Part shown: positions 10,404 to 20,287 of the stretch, one piece after another | Layout of the letters: the number at the start of each line of letters is the position of its first letter | Numbering within the stretch: position 1 is the stretch's first letter | Assembly: GCA_944389175.1 (NCBI GenBank) | Contig: CALXLK010000008.1 | Coordinates: 40,331 to 104,330, forward strand | Length of the DNA: 64,000 nucleotides | Direction: 5' to 3' | DNA from: an uncultured Opitutales bacterium | GTDB taxonomy: Bacteria; Verrucomicrobiota; Verrucomicrobiia; Opitutales; Intestinicryptomonadaceae | Notes under the pieces: model-generated | What the model was told of the DNA's origin: nothing | Seen by the model: only the letters and a program-made list of their open reading frames with translations | The model's database searches: none | Program-made: the position numbers and the translations under genes

Positions 10404-10434
10404 AAGACCTCCGTGATTGGGGGTCTTTTTTTTT
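10404..10434 (+). terminator. Rho-independent terminator after secDF
   Basis: A 9-bp stem (AAGACCTCC with GGGGGTCTT, one G-T pair) leads into a run of T. It begins 23 bases after the secDF stop. Confidence 0.9.
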
Positions 10435-10554
10435 GCCGCAAAAAAAACGTATTTGCAATTGCCGCGCCGCAAAAACGCGCAACGCAGTATTAATTATGCG
10501 CCGCATCATGCGCGAGTAATCTTTGTTTTTGCAGCCATAGGGCAAAATTGAAAT

Positions 10555-10581
10555 CTGCGCCGAAAAAATTTTTCGGCGCAG
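10555..10581. repeat. Perfect 27-nt inverted repeat upstream of recJ
   Basis: Two 13-base arms (CTGCGCCGAAAAA and its complement) flank a single central A. The arms are half GC-rich and half A/T. No T-run follows on either strand, so it does not look like a simple terminator. It may be an operator or a structured RNA. Confidence 0.7.
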
Positions 10582-10644
10582 ACGGCGCATTTGCGTAATT
10601 TTCTTCTCGCCAGTGGCACATGCGCGCAAAATTTTATAAAAAAC

Positions 10645-10677
10645 TTGACCGAATTGCACCTTGTGTTTTACAAGGTG
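10645..10677 (+). promoter_or_regulatory. Candidate recJ promoter with SD-masking hairpin
   Basis: TTGACC (10645-10650) is followed 18 bases later by TACAAG, a plausible -35/-10 pair. Overlapping it, CACCTTGT and ACAAGGTG form a perfect 8-bp stem with a 5-base loop (10657-10677). The 3' arm contains the AAGGTG that would be the recJ Shine-Dalgarno, 4 bases before the ATG. If transcription starts upstream, the hairpin hides the ribosome site. If it starts at the -10 shown, the palindrome would act as DNA operator instead. Confidence 0.45.
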
Positions 10678-10681
10678 TCCT

Positions 10682-12412
10682 ATGCAATGGGTTTTTTCCG
10701 AGTATGACAAGAAGTTGGCGGCCGATTTGGGCGCGTATTTGGGCGTATCGCCGCTGTTGGGCGCGTTGGTGCTCGAGCGCGGCTATACAGATCCGCTAAA
10801 GGCAAAAATGTTTCTTAGGCCAAAACTTGCAAATCTGGAAGACCCGTTTAGCGTCAAGAATTTGCGCGAGGCGGTATTGAGGATAATAGAGGCTATAGAC
10901 AAGCATCAAAACATCCTCGTATTCGGCGACTACGACGTCGATGGAATAACAAGTACCACGCTGTTGGTAAGCATCTTGCGTTGTTTCGGAGTTCAGCCGA
11001 GCTACTTTGTTCCGCGCAGGATGGAGGAGGGCTACGGGTTGAGCAAATCCGCCCTCGAGAGGGCCCTTTCTCCCCAGCGCCCCGATTTGTTGATAGCCTT
11101 GGATTGCGGCACCAATGCCGTTGAGGCAATCAATTACATAACAAACAAAGATATCGATTTAATAATTGTAGACCACCACCAGGCAAAAGAGGCCGTTTCA
11201 GGGACGGGAAAGCATATTTTGATAAACCCGCACGTATTCGACATAGAAGGCGCGCCGTGGCGAAATATGTGCACGGTGGGGCTCGTCTTTAAGCTTGCCC
11301 ACGGCATAATAAAGGAAATGCGCCACCGAAACAACGAGGTCGCATGGAACATAAACCTTAAAGATTATCTCGACCTCGTCGCTATGGGCACCGTCGCCGA
11401 CCTCGTGCCTTTGTGCGACGAAAACCGCATATTGGCCAGATACGGAATAAAACGTCTAAAGACGACTCGTCGCACGGGTATTCAAGCGCTCGTGCAGGCC
11501 AGCGGAATATCGCTTGGCGAAGACATAACCCCGATAGATATTTCCTTTAAACTCGGTCCGCGCATAAACGCAAGCGGGCGCTTGGCCGACGCGTCTTTGC
11601 CTCTGGACATGCTCCTAGGCGACGATTTCACGACGTGCTACCGCGCCGCTTGCGAGTTAAACGATATCAACAAGGAGCGCCAAGACATAGAGCGCGGCGT
11701 CTTGGAAGACGCCATAAGGCAGGTAAAGCAGTATAATCTGGACAAGTTCCCATGCATTATCGTCTTTGATCCGTCGTGGCACCCGGGAGTGGTGGGCATT
11801 ATTGCCGGAAAGTTAAGCAGGGAGTACCACAAGCCGGTGATTGTTTTTGGCGAGATTGACAACGGCTTTACCAAGGGATCCGGGCGCAGTGTTGCGGGGG
11901 TTGATATGGTTGAATGCCTGCAGTCGTGCACCGATTTGCTCGGCAGCTGGGGCGGGCATCCGATGGCGGTGGGAGTCTCCGTCAAGGAGGGCAAAGTCGA
12001 CGAGTTCAGGGAGCGCCTGGCTGAGACCATAACAAAAAAATACGGCCCCGATTTTGATTTTTCGCCCAAGGTAAATATAAACCTGACCCTTGATTCAGGC
12101 GACGTCGGGCTGGAGCTTCTCGACGAGCTCGAGCTTCTATATCCTTTTGGCGAGGGCAATAAAGAGCCTGTGTTTGCCCTAAAAAATATAAAGCTTTTCA
12201 AGGAGCCAGAGCCTTTTGGCGGCGGCCAGAATTTCCGCTTCCAGATTCCGCTTGCAAACGGCAGTTGGATAAACGCAGTGGCATGGCGCTTCGGCGACAA
12301 TGTTCCTCCGGTAAATAAGCCGCTGGATTTCGCAATTAAGCTTGGCTGGAACAGATGGAATAGGAGAAAGACTCCGCAGGCCACTCTTATCGATTGGCGC
12401 CTTAGCAAATAG
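10682..12412 (+). CDS. recJ: Single-stranded-DNA-specific exonuclease RecJ
   Basis: 576 residues, the standard length. RecJ degrades single-stranded DNA 5' to 3' in RecF-pathway recombination and mismatch and base excision repair. DHH-family motifs are complete: DYDVDG (residues 83-88), ALDCGTN, the name-giving DHH (164-166), then LGPRINASGR. The DHHA1 block is GRSVAGVDM with SWGGHPMAVGVS. A C-terminal OB-like domain ends the protein. The ATG at 10682 follows an AAGGTG Shine-Dalgarno; a start 7 codons upstream (10661) would place that sequence inside the gene. The gene is monocistronic between two intergenic stretches. Confidence 0.96.
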   Translation: MQWVFSEYDKKLAADLGAYLGVSPLLGALVLERGYTDPLKAKMFLRPKLANLEDPFSVKNLREAVLRIIEAIDKHQNILVFGDYDVDGITSTTLLVSILRCFGVQPSYFVPRRMEEGYGLSKSALERALSPQRPDLLIALDCGTNAVEAINYITNKDIDLIIVDHHQAKEAVSGTGKHILINPHVFDIEGAPWRNMCTVGLVFKLAHGIIKEMRHRNNEVAWNINLKDYLDLVAMGTVADLVPLCDENRILARYGIKRLKTTRRTGIQALVQASGISLGEDITPIDISFKLGPRINASGRLADASLPLDMLLGDDFTTCYRAACELNDINKERQDIERGVLEDAIRQVKQYNLDKFPCIIVFDPSWHPGVVGIIAGKLSREYHKPVIVFGEIDNGFTKGSGRSVAGVDMVECLQSCTDLLGSWGGHPMAVGVSVKEGKVDEFRERLAETITKKYGPDFDFSPKVNINLTLDSGDVGLELLDELELLYPFGEGNKEPVFALKNIKLFKEPEPFGGGQNFRFQIPLANGSWINAVAWRFGDNVPPVNKPLDFAIKLGWNRWNRRKTPQATLIDWRLSK

Positions 12413-12822
12413 CCTTTTCCACTAAATAGAGGCAGCAATCGGCGCGGAATATGTCAAAGTCGCTTCTTTTTTGCGAAATCACGCTCCCACTTGTAAGACG
12501 TGCATCTTATTAGATGTGTATTTGTTCGGTCTCCAGTAGGATTTTGTCGCTGTCGGCGCGGCATTATTTTGAGCCCGGCATATCTTTCATCGGGGGAAAA
12601 AGATAAAAAGTGCTTATCCGTGCGGGGGGGTGGGCATGCTGTTATCGTAGGGTATTATTCTGGATGAAGGGTTGTAGCAGTGTGCCTGGATTTATCTTTT
12701 ATGCGGCGAAATTCCGCGCAAATAGTTGGAGTGCCTTTTTATGGTTTTTGTGCCTTGCAATCGGCCTGCGGGGCTCTTTATAGTTGACTTTAGCGGGGCT
12801 AATTTTATCAAATTCTTAAGAC
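12413..12822. other. 410-bp intergenic region, recJ to ugd
   Basis: No ORF, tRNA or clear terminator is visible. Near its right end, TTGACT (12784-12789) and TATCAA (12806-12811) with a 16-bp gap form a weak candidate promoter for ugd. The G7 tract around 12630 is the only other marked feature. Confidence 0.4.
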
Positions 12823-14148
12823 ATGAATATAGCAATAGTTGGTACCGGTTATGTGGGGCTTGTTTCGGGGGCTTGCTTTGCCGAAATGGGAGTTAACGTA
12901 TTTTGCATAGATATTGACGAAAAGAAAATACAGCGCCTCAAAAACGGCGATATTCCGATTTACGAGCCGAATCTCGACACGCTCGTGCGCGAAAACATAG
13001 AAAACCAGAGGCTTCATTTTACGAGCGATTTAAGCGCTATTTTAGACAAGGTCGAAATCGTGTTTACGGCGGTCGGAACGCCTCCCGACGAGGACGGCAG
13101 CGCCGACCTTTCCTACGTATTGAACGTCGCCCGTACGATAGGCAAAAACATGAAAAAATACGTGCTCGTAGTGACAAAAAGCACGGTTCCCGTGGGCACA
13201 GCCGAGAAGGTCAGGGCGGTAATAAACCAAGAATTGCAAAAACGCGGCGTAAGCGTGGAATTCGACGTGGCCTCCAACCCCGAATTTCTAAAGGAAGGCT
13301 CGGCCATTGAAGATTTCTCGAAGCCCGACCGCATAATAATAGGCGTCGACAGCCCGAGGGCAAAAAAGCTTATGACATCCCTTTACAAGCCCATTCTGCT
13401 GAACAATTTTAGAGCCATCTTTATGGACATAGCCTCTGCGGAAATGGCAAAATACGCCGCAAACGCCATGCTTGCAACGCGCATTTCCTTCATGAACGAC
13501 ATCGCAAACCTCTGCGAAAGGCTCGGCGCCAATATCGACATGGTGCGCGAGGGCATAGGCTCGGATTCGCGCATAGGCTCAAAATTCTTGCGGGCCGGCT
13601 GCGGCTACGGCGGATCGTGCTTCCCCAAGGACGTAAAGGCATTTCTTAAAACCGCGAAAGACTCGGGCTACGAGCTGAGGGTTCTCGACGCTGTCGAGCG
13701 CGTAAACGAAGCCCAAAAACACATCTTATTTAAAAAGTTCACCGATATATTCGGCGCCGACGTAAAGGGCATGAAAGTCGCCGTGTGGGGGCTGTCGTTT
13801 AAGCCCGGCACCGACGATATGCGCGAGGCGACCTCGCTTGTGCTTATCGACGAGCTCCTCAAGGCAGGCTGCGATATTACCGCCTGCGACCCAGCCGCGG
13901 TGCCCGAGTGCAAGCGCAGAATCGGCGCCGACACTATTAAATACGCAAAAGATATTTACCAGTGTTCGGCGGGCGCGCGCGTAATATTTCACGTTACTGA
14001 ATGGAAAGAGTTTAGATTGCCAAATTGGGCGAAAATAAAATCCCTAATGGCAGGCGATCCCGTGCTAATAGACGGCCGCAACGTCTTCGTGGACGCGGAT
14101 CTATGCGGCATAAGATACGAGCGAATAGGCTGCAATTCCCAAAAATAG
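12823..14148 (+). CDS. ugd: UDP-glucose 6-dehydrogenase
   Basis: 441 residues. It oxidises UDP-glucose twice to UDP-glucuronate with NAD+, supplying acidic sugars for envelope polysaccharide. The N-terminal Rossmann motif is VGTGYVG (residues 6-12). The catalytic Cys is Cys266 in GYGGSCFPKD. WGLSFKPGTDDMREA, the start of the UDP-binding C-terminal domain, follows around residue 325. All expected blocks are present and the length is normal. No glycosyltransferase cluster surrounds it, so the polysaccharide it serves is unknown. Related enzymes use UDP-ManNAc or GDP-mannose, but the motif set here fits UDP-glucose best. Confidence 0.95.
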   Translation: MNIAIVGTGYVGLVSGACFAEMGVNVFCIDIDEKKIQRLKNGDIPIYEPNLDTLVRENIENQRLHFTSDLSAILDKVEIVFTAVGTPPDEDGSADLSYVLNVARTIGKNMKKYVLVVTKSTVPVGTAEKVRAVINQELQKRGVSVEFDVASNPEFLKEGSAIEDFSKPDRIIIGVDSPRAKKLMTSLYKPILLNNFRAIFMDIASAEMAKYAANAMLATRISFMNDIANLCERLGANIDMVREGIGSDSRIGSKFLRAGCGYGGSCFPKDVKAFLKTAKDSGYELRVLDAVERVNEAQKHILFKKFTDIFGADVKGMKVAVWGLSFKPGTDDMREATSLVLIDELLKAGCDITACDPAAVPECKRRIGADTIKYAKDIYQCSAGARVIFHVTEWKEFRLPNWAKIKSLMAGDPVLIDGRNVFVDADLCGIRYERIGCNSQK

Positions 14149-14570
14149 CAGCCCTTTGAGACCGCCTTGGCCTGCGTCTGCATCGTTTGCACCGAGGTAT
14201 TTATTTCTCCCATAAGCGCGGCATTTTATGCGGCAGTTATTAGCGCACCGCAGCATTTACTCGAGAGGCATTGGCAGGCTTTAGGCTTCGAAAATGTAGA
14301 AGGCGCCCAATACAAAGCGTGCCGGATATGCGCTATTTTGCTTTTGCAACTTTTTATGCAGAGCCTCCAAAGCGGATATTTTTATTGCGCGCCCGCCCCG
14401 CCGCGCGTGGCGCGGAGGCTTCTTTTGTGCGTTATTTGCTTTTGAAGCCGACGCGGTTTTCATGTGTACTTTCTTATCGCACATGCAATAAGTACGCAAA
14501 AAAAAACATAAATTATTTCGCATCTTTTTTAAGCGGTCTTTTATGAACAAAAATATTTCATAAAAAGCGA
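14149..14570. other. Intergenic region between ugd and the beta-helix gene
   Basis: About 420 bp between convergent genes. Reading frames across it have no start context or recognisable motif. It becomes AT-rich towards the terminator at its right end. Confidence 0.4.
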
Positions 14571-14607
14571 AAAAAAAGCGACCGGCAAACCTGGCGCTTT
14601 TTGCTTT
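14571..14607. terminator. Bidirectional terminator
   Basis: The stem AGCG-CCGG paired with CTGG-CGCT (one bulged A, one G-T pair) has A7 on its left and a T-run on its right. On the minus strand it terminates the beta-helix gene about 40 bases after the stop; on the plus strand it can end ugd read-through. Confidence 0.75.
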
Positions 14608-14647
14608 TTTTGTCGTTATTTAGAAAGGCAGGTTGCAGTGGAATTTG

Positions 14648-17020
14648 CTACTTCTGCTTTACTATCTTGTTTCCGCGCACCGCGAGAGAGCCCGGTTCGT
14701 TTGTGATGACGCCTATTTTATCCGGATTTATAAGGGGGCTATCTATGTAGGTGTTGTCCTCTATGAGGATGTTTTTCGAGTTCATTACGAAGAATCCGCC
14801 CCTGTAGTCGCGCTTTGCTTTTCTCGGAAGCGTGTTGATTATTTCATTGCCGACAAAGGAGACGTTTTTTGCCGACGATATTACCGCCAACGCCCCGTAC
14901 GCGTTTTTAAATACGTTGTTTTCAAAGCGCACGTTTTTTATTATGGGCTCATCAAGCATCACTTCCGACGGATCGTTGCGCGCGTAGGCGCCTATGTAAA
15001 TTTCGCGCTCTATGCCGAAATTTGTGTTTCCCCTTATATTGCAAGAATCGAAAACATTGTTGCGGATCAGCACGTTGTCGACGCCGTAACCCTCGCACCA
15101 GAGCGTCATGGTATAGCCCGTCTCAAGTTTTATTGCGCCCATCTCGTTCCCGTAGAAATAGCAGTTTTCAATCGTGACGTCTCTTGCCAGGATAAGCACG
15201 CCGCGGGCGCGGTTATTGTGGAACTTGCAGTTGCGGAATATAACGTTGCGTGTGCCGTATTTCGTGTTGAGGGCTATGTACCCTTCGGTCTTCAACGGCG
15301 GCAGCGGCTTGTCGAATACGACTTCGGGCACCTTATCTTTTTCGCCGTTTAACTTGTGGGCGACAACTTTGCCGACATAGCCTGTTTTAGTGTAGTCGCT
15401 GTTGAGCAGTTCTATCTCTTCGCCAACCTCGAATATATAGCTGTTGCGGTTTGAAAGGGGCTTTATTGATTTGTCGGAACGGCGGCTTGCAAACATTGTG
15501 TTGTCGTGGACGTTTACGCAGTCGTCGGAGCCAAAGCCGAAATCGCAATTTTCAATCTTTATGAAGCCCGAGGAGCGCGCCATTATAAAGTGGTCGGCCG
15601 TGGCGCTTATAACGCGCTTATTGTCGCCTTTGGGCACGGTTATGTTGACTGTGTCAAGCCACAGATATTTTGTCGTTCCCGTAACCACAATGGCTTGTCC
15701 GCAACACGAGTATATGTTGACATTTTTTAGCGTTGTATGCTCCGAGGAGTCTATAGCCATGCAGCCCTGGTGGTAGTATGCGTGCTGGAACCTGTAGTAT
15801 TTACACTCGAATTGGCGCGCCTTCCTCTCGAGCATTGTCATCCTAACCGTGTTGCCCGAGAGCCATTGCAGTTTCAACTTATAGCCGGGTCTCCCCGTGC
15901 CCATATTAAACATATTCGAGTTAGCCGACTCAAGCCCGATTCTTTTATTCTTTATATCGTAGGGGACGAATCCGCCTGTGTAAAAATCTTTGACGGGGTA
16001 GTCTTCATAGTCCAAAAATTTTATGTCGGCGTACGAATTCGGGCCGTCAAACTTAGTGCCCATTACTTGCACAACCTCGGCAAGCGGCATCTTTTGCCAA
16101 TTCCAGTCGATATTTAGATTCACTATCTTCAGGCGCTTGCAATTTGAAATCTGCATGTTCCTTTCATTGCTCTTGAGAAATAGGAATGTGGCTCCGTTGC
16201 ATTCAATCTCCAGGTTGTTCAAGCCCTCGAAGTTAATGCTCTTGTTTGTGGTGAAATTGTAAATTCCGTTGTCTATTACAAGCTTGCCCGCGCCGACTTT
16301 TTTGCAGTGCTCCAAGGCTTTTGTAAGGGCTTTAAAATTGTCCGGCGAGGCTTGGCTAAGGCCAAAGTCTGCGGCTTTTACAACGGGTCGCCCGTCCGTT
16401 TCCGGCGCCATAACCGTGAACTCTTTTGAACCCGTGACTTCGGGCAGGGGCGACTTTATCGTGTCGTAATCGGCCGTTATCCCGACAAATTTTTGAGCCG
16501 TGCCCTCGCGCAGGCTAAAGTTCGAAAGTTGCGCCGATACGCCGCCAAAGGCCCTGAGTATCAATCTGCAATACGCGTCGCTTCCGGTGTTAAAGCCGTA
16601 TCTTATCTTGCGCGGATCTTTTGACGATTCCAACAAGCAGCGGCGAAGTTGCTTATGGTTGGTGTGGGGCTTGTCGCCGCCGGTGACAAACAATCCAAGA
16701 TAGCTGTCTATGTTTGGGGTGTGGGTCGTCTTATAGGTGAATTCAAGTATGTAATCGGTATTTGGCTTGAAAAATTTTGGCCCTATTATAAAGATGTCGC
16801 GCCCTTTGCCCTTTTTTGACACGTCGGCGGGCTCTATTGTCAGATACTTCTTGTCCGAGGATACAGCGCCTTTAAGCCCGGCGAGCTCCTTCGAGCCGAA
16901 GCCGTATATGGCGGAGGATTGGTGCGAATTCTGCGCCATAGATTTCGTTTGAGCCTCGCACAAAACAAACGCCGCAATACATGCAAAAACGCCTATCGAC
17001 AGTCCTATTTTCCCCAACAT
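14648..17020 (-). CDS. Secreted right-handed beta-helix glycan-active protein (GH110/GH28-like)
   Basis: 790 residues from the ATG at 17020, which follows an AAGGCGGA Shine-Dalgarno and starts a signal peptide (MLGKIGLSIGVFACIAAFVL). A beta-sandwich-like N-terminal domain of about 230 residues precedes a long parallel beta-helix. The helix has recurrent turns such as NLEIECNGATFLF, LKIVNLNIDWNW, NVIFRNCKFHNNRARG and VTIENCYFYGNEMGA. FGSDDCVNVHD (about residue 500) resembles the Asp-rich active-site turn of beta-helix glycosidases. The fold is clear; assignment to GH110-type alpha-galactosidase or another family is a guess. It follows a DeoR regulator by 32 bp and is probably co-transcribed with it and controlled by it. 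Confidence 0.72.
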   Translation of the reverse strand: MLGKIGLSIGVFACIAAFVLCEAQTKSMAQNSHQSSAIYGFGSKELAGLKGAVSSDKKYLTIEPADVSKKGKGRDIFIIGPKFFKPNTDYILEFTYKTTHTPNIDSYLGLFVTGGDKPHTNHKQLRRCLLESSKDPRKIRYGFNTGSDAYCRLILRAFGGVSAQLSNFSLREGTAQKFVGITADYDTIKSPLPEVTGSKEFTVMAPETDGRPVVKAADFGLSQASPDNFKALTKALEHCKKVGAGKLVIDNGIYNFTTNKSINFEGLNNLEIECNGATFLFLKSNERNMQISNCKRLKIVNLNIDWNWQKMPLAEVVQVMGTKFDGPNSYADIKFLDYEDYPVKDFYTGGFVPYDIKNKRIGLESANSNMFNMGTGRPGYKLKLQWLSGNTVRMTMLERKARQFECKYYRFQHAYYHQGCMAIDSSEHTTLKNVNIYSCCGQAIVVTGTTKYLWLDTVNITVPKGDNKRVISATADHFIMARSSGFIKIENCDFGFGSDDCVNVHDNTMFASRRSDKSIKPLSNRNSYIFEVGEEIELLNSDYTKTGYVGKVVAHKLNGEKDKVPEVVFDKPLPPLKTEGYIALNTKYGTRNVIFRNCKFHNNRARGVLILARDVTIENCYFYGNEMGAIKLETGYTMTLWCEGYGVDNVLIRNNVFDSCNIRGNTNFGIEREIYIGAYARNDPSEVMLDEPIIKNVRFENNVFKNAYGALAVISSAKNVSFVGNEIINTLPRKAKRDYRGGFFVMNSKNILIEDNTYIDSPLINPDKIGVITNEPGSLAVRGNKIVKQK

Positions 17021-17052
17021 ATATTCCGCCTTTCGTGTAGTTTTTACTTTTA

Positions 17053-17805
17053 TTAGTCGACTGCTATTCCGGCTGCAGTGAGCTTTTCCAAAAAGGCCCG
17101 GTCTGCGCCGGAGTCGGTAATGACCCTGTCTATGACGTCGATCCCCGCAAAGAAACGGGTGCTTCGAACCCCCAGTTTTGACGCGTCGCAAAGCAGGATT
17201 CTTTCGTTGCACAACGGCAGCACGTTTTCCTTGAATTCGGCTTGGATTTCGGCAACTTCGCTTGCCCCGCGCTCAATATCAACGCCGTTGCACGAGAAGA
17301 ACGCCTTGTCGACGGAGAATTTCTTTATCATAGACCACGTCGAGGCTCCGGCATAGCTGTGGCTGAAACGGTCAAGTTTGCCGCCTGTTGCAATCAAATT
17401 TATCTTCGGCTTTTCCATTATCGGGCCGATGCAGTCGTGTGCGTTGGTTATCACGGTCAGCGGCATGTCGGGCAGGGCTTCGGCGAGAGCCAACACTGTG
17501 GAGCTGGCGTCGAAAAAGATTGTCTGCCCCTCCTTTATGTATTTGAGCGCCTTCTGCGCTATTTCGCGCTTTTGCGCGCGGTTTGCCTGCAGGCGTTCAA
17601 GCATTGGCTGGGCGGTGTCGCGCCTTTCTATTCTGAGCGCCCCGCCGTGGGTGCGTATGAGTTTGTTTTCGGCGTCGAGATACTCCAAGTCTCTGCGTAT
17701 TGTTTCGTCGGTTACGTCGAAATGTTTTGCCAGCTCAATCGTGCGCAGGCTCGGTTGCGTCTCGAGCATGCTCAGGATTACGCGTTGTCTTTGTCTTGCC
17801 AACAT
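17053..17805 (-). CDS. DeoR/GlpR-family transcriptional regulator
   Basis: 250 residues. The N-terminal winged helix-turn-helix matches the DeoR signature (LRTIELAKHFDVTDETIRRDLEYL, then RTHGGA). The C-terminal DeoR sensor domain includes FFDASSTVLALAEAL and ITNAHD, and normally senses a phosphorylated sugar. The ATG at 17805 has an AAGGAA Shine-Dalgarno; an upstream in-frame start at 17841 adds 12 residues outside the domain. It is the first gene of a two-gene operon with the beta-helix enzyme, so it probably represses that enzyme until a degradation product is phosphorylated. No kinase or transporter accompanies it. Confidence 0.9.
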   Translation of the reverse strand: MLARQRQRVILSMLETQPSLRTIELAKHFDVTDETIRRDLEYLDAENKLIRTHGGALRIERRDTAQPMLERLQANRAQKREIAQKALKYIKEGQTIFFDASSTVLALAEALPDMPLTVITNAHDCIGPIMEKPKINLIATGGKLDRFSHSYAGASTWSMIKKFSVDKAFFSCNGVDIERGASEVAEIQAEFKENVLPLCNERILLCDASKLGVRSTRFFAGIDVIDRVITDSGADRAFLEKLTAAGIAVD

Positions 17806-17874
17806 TGTTATTTCCTTGTTTGTGTGGTTGGGCGCGTGCACCTGCCAACGTCAACTTGACTCGCCATCCGATTC

Positions 17875-17905
17875 GCCGGCAGCCGCGGCTGCCGGCCTTC
17901 GGCCG
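17875..17905. repeat. GC-rich double palindrome
   Basis: A perfect 22-bp palindrome (17875-17896, arms GCCGGCAGCCG) overlaps a second stem CGGCC-TTC-GGCCG (17893-17905). It stands in otherwise AT-rich sequence between deoR and gdhA. It may be a REP-like dispersed element or a structural signal; I see no second copy in the window. Confidence 0.6.
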
Positions 17906-18071
17906 ACATCTCTTTGCAGTTGCACAGCCTTGGCCTCCATTTTCTTTTTTGAAAACCAATTTATTTAATAGTTAACATCCCAGGACTGACTCGTCAAGCC
18001 GAGACTTCTTATGCATATAATTCTTTTTTTTGAAAAAAAACGACAAATTTGATGTTTTTTTGCATAAAAAT

Positions 18072-18085
18072 GTACAAAATTGTAG
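18072..18085. promoter_or_regulatory. Candidate operator upstream of gdhA
   Basis: GTACAA-AA-TTGTAG is an inverted repeat one base away from the CTACAA-N2-TTGTAG element at the glutamine synthetase/gltB locus. It lies about 100 bp before the gdhA ATG. I see no sigma-54 promoter here. Confidence 0.5.
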
Positions 18086-18116
18086 TTTTGTAAAAAATGT
18101 GGTTAAAACGGCTTGA

Positions 18117-19526
<1,410 letters not shown>

Positions 19527-19556
19527 TGCTTTTTTGAAAAGTTAGGTTAAAAGACT

Positions 19557-19584
19557 AAGCCGCTATTTTTAGCGGCTTTTTTTT
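19557..19584 (+). terminator. Rho-independent terminator after gdhA
   Basis: An 8-bp stem (AAGCCGCT/AGCGGCTT) with a 6-base loop and a T8 tail lies 30 bases after the stop. Confidence 0.92.
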
Positions 19585-19914
19585 GTTTATTTACCTTTCT
19601 CCGTCCGTCGAAATTTGTGTATAGAAACACAAATAACGGGCGTTTTAGAGGCGTGCCATTTTTTTTTGGTGAAAAGCCCCGCTTTTTTATCGGGTATAGG
19701 CATCGGGGAATTTTTACAATGACTCTCTGCCGAAAAATTCCCCTTATGCGAAAACACAAAAGCTTTTCATACATTTTGCCTGCGGGCTAAAAGAGGAAAA
19801 TATCCCAAAGGCAATGTTTGTTTTCAGGCCGCAAATAGGAAGAGACAAAACGCCGCGCAAAAGAATCAAAATTTTGGACGCGTGGAAAAGAAAAAAACGC
19901 AGACAAAAAAGCGG
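19585..19914. other. Intergenic region, gdhA terminator to tRNA-Arg
   Basis: About 330 bp, AT-rich with several homopolymer runs. I see no gene. The T-run just past the tRNA 3' end on the minus strand may stop its transcription. Confidence 0.4.
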
Positions 19915-19991
19915 TGGCGCGCCTGGAGAGAGTCGAACTCCCAACCCTTTGATCCGTAGTCAAATGCTCTATCCAATTGAGCTACAGGCGC
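19915..19991 (-). tRNA. tRNA-Arg(ACG)
   Basis: On the minus strand the full cloverleaf is readable: acceptor GCGCCTG/CAGGCGC, D-arm GCTC...GAGC, anticodon stem TTTGA/TCAAA with loop CTACGGA (anticodon ACG), and T-arm GGGAG-TTCGACT-CTCTC. Discriminator G and an encoded CCA end it. The A34 would be deaminated to inosine by TadA, encoded at 39404-39952. Confidence 0.97.
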
Positions 19992-20287
19992 AACACCGCT
20001 TGATTTAATAAGAGAATTATCTTGTCTCTTTCGCCTTTAAAATCAAGCTTTTTTTTAGTTTTTTTTCAAACCTAACCTGCCGAATTGTACTCTGCTACAT
20101 ATCTAACAGCGCCGCGGCAAAATAGAAAAAAACGAAATCGGCGTTTTTTTATAACGCGCTTATGAAAATTGCATTGGCATCCCGAGCTTCAATGTTGTTC
20201 ATGTAGGGGGAAAACTTCGCCCGACAATTTAGTCAATATACCATTTTATTTAATTGATTTATTCAAAAGAGGCGTTAGTGTTCCGGC

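Noticed and set aside
10614..10629. TGGCAC upstream of recJ as a sigma-54 promoter
   Set aside because: The following GC is one base too close to the GG element. This spacing is normally strict.
11638..12438. A 266-residue minus-strand frame over recJ
   Set aside because: It is a Ser/Pro-rich shadow of recJ without recognisable features.
14633..15352. A 239-residue plus-strand frame opposite the beta-helix gene
   Set aside because: It is antisense to a clearly coding gene, with no domain and no Shine-Dalgarno.
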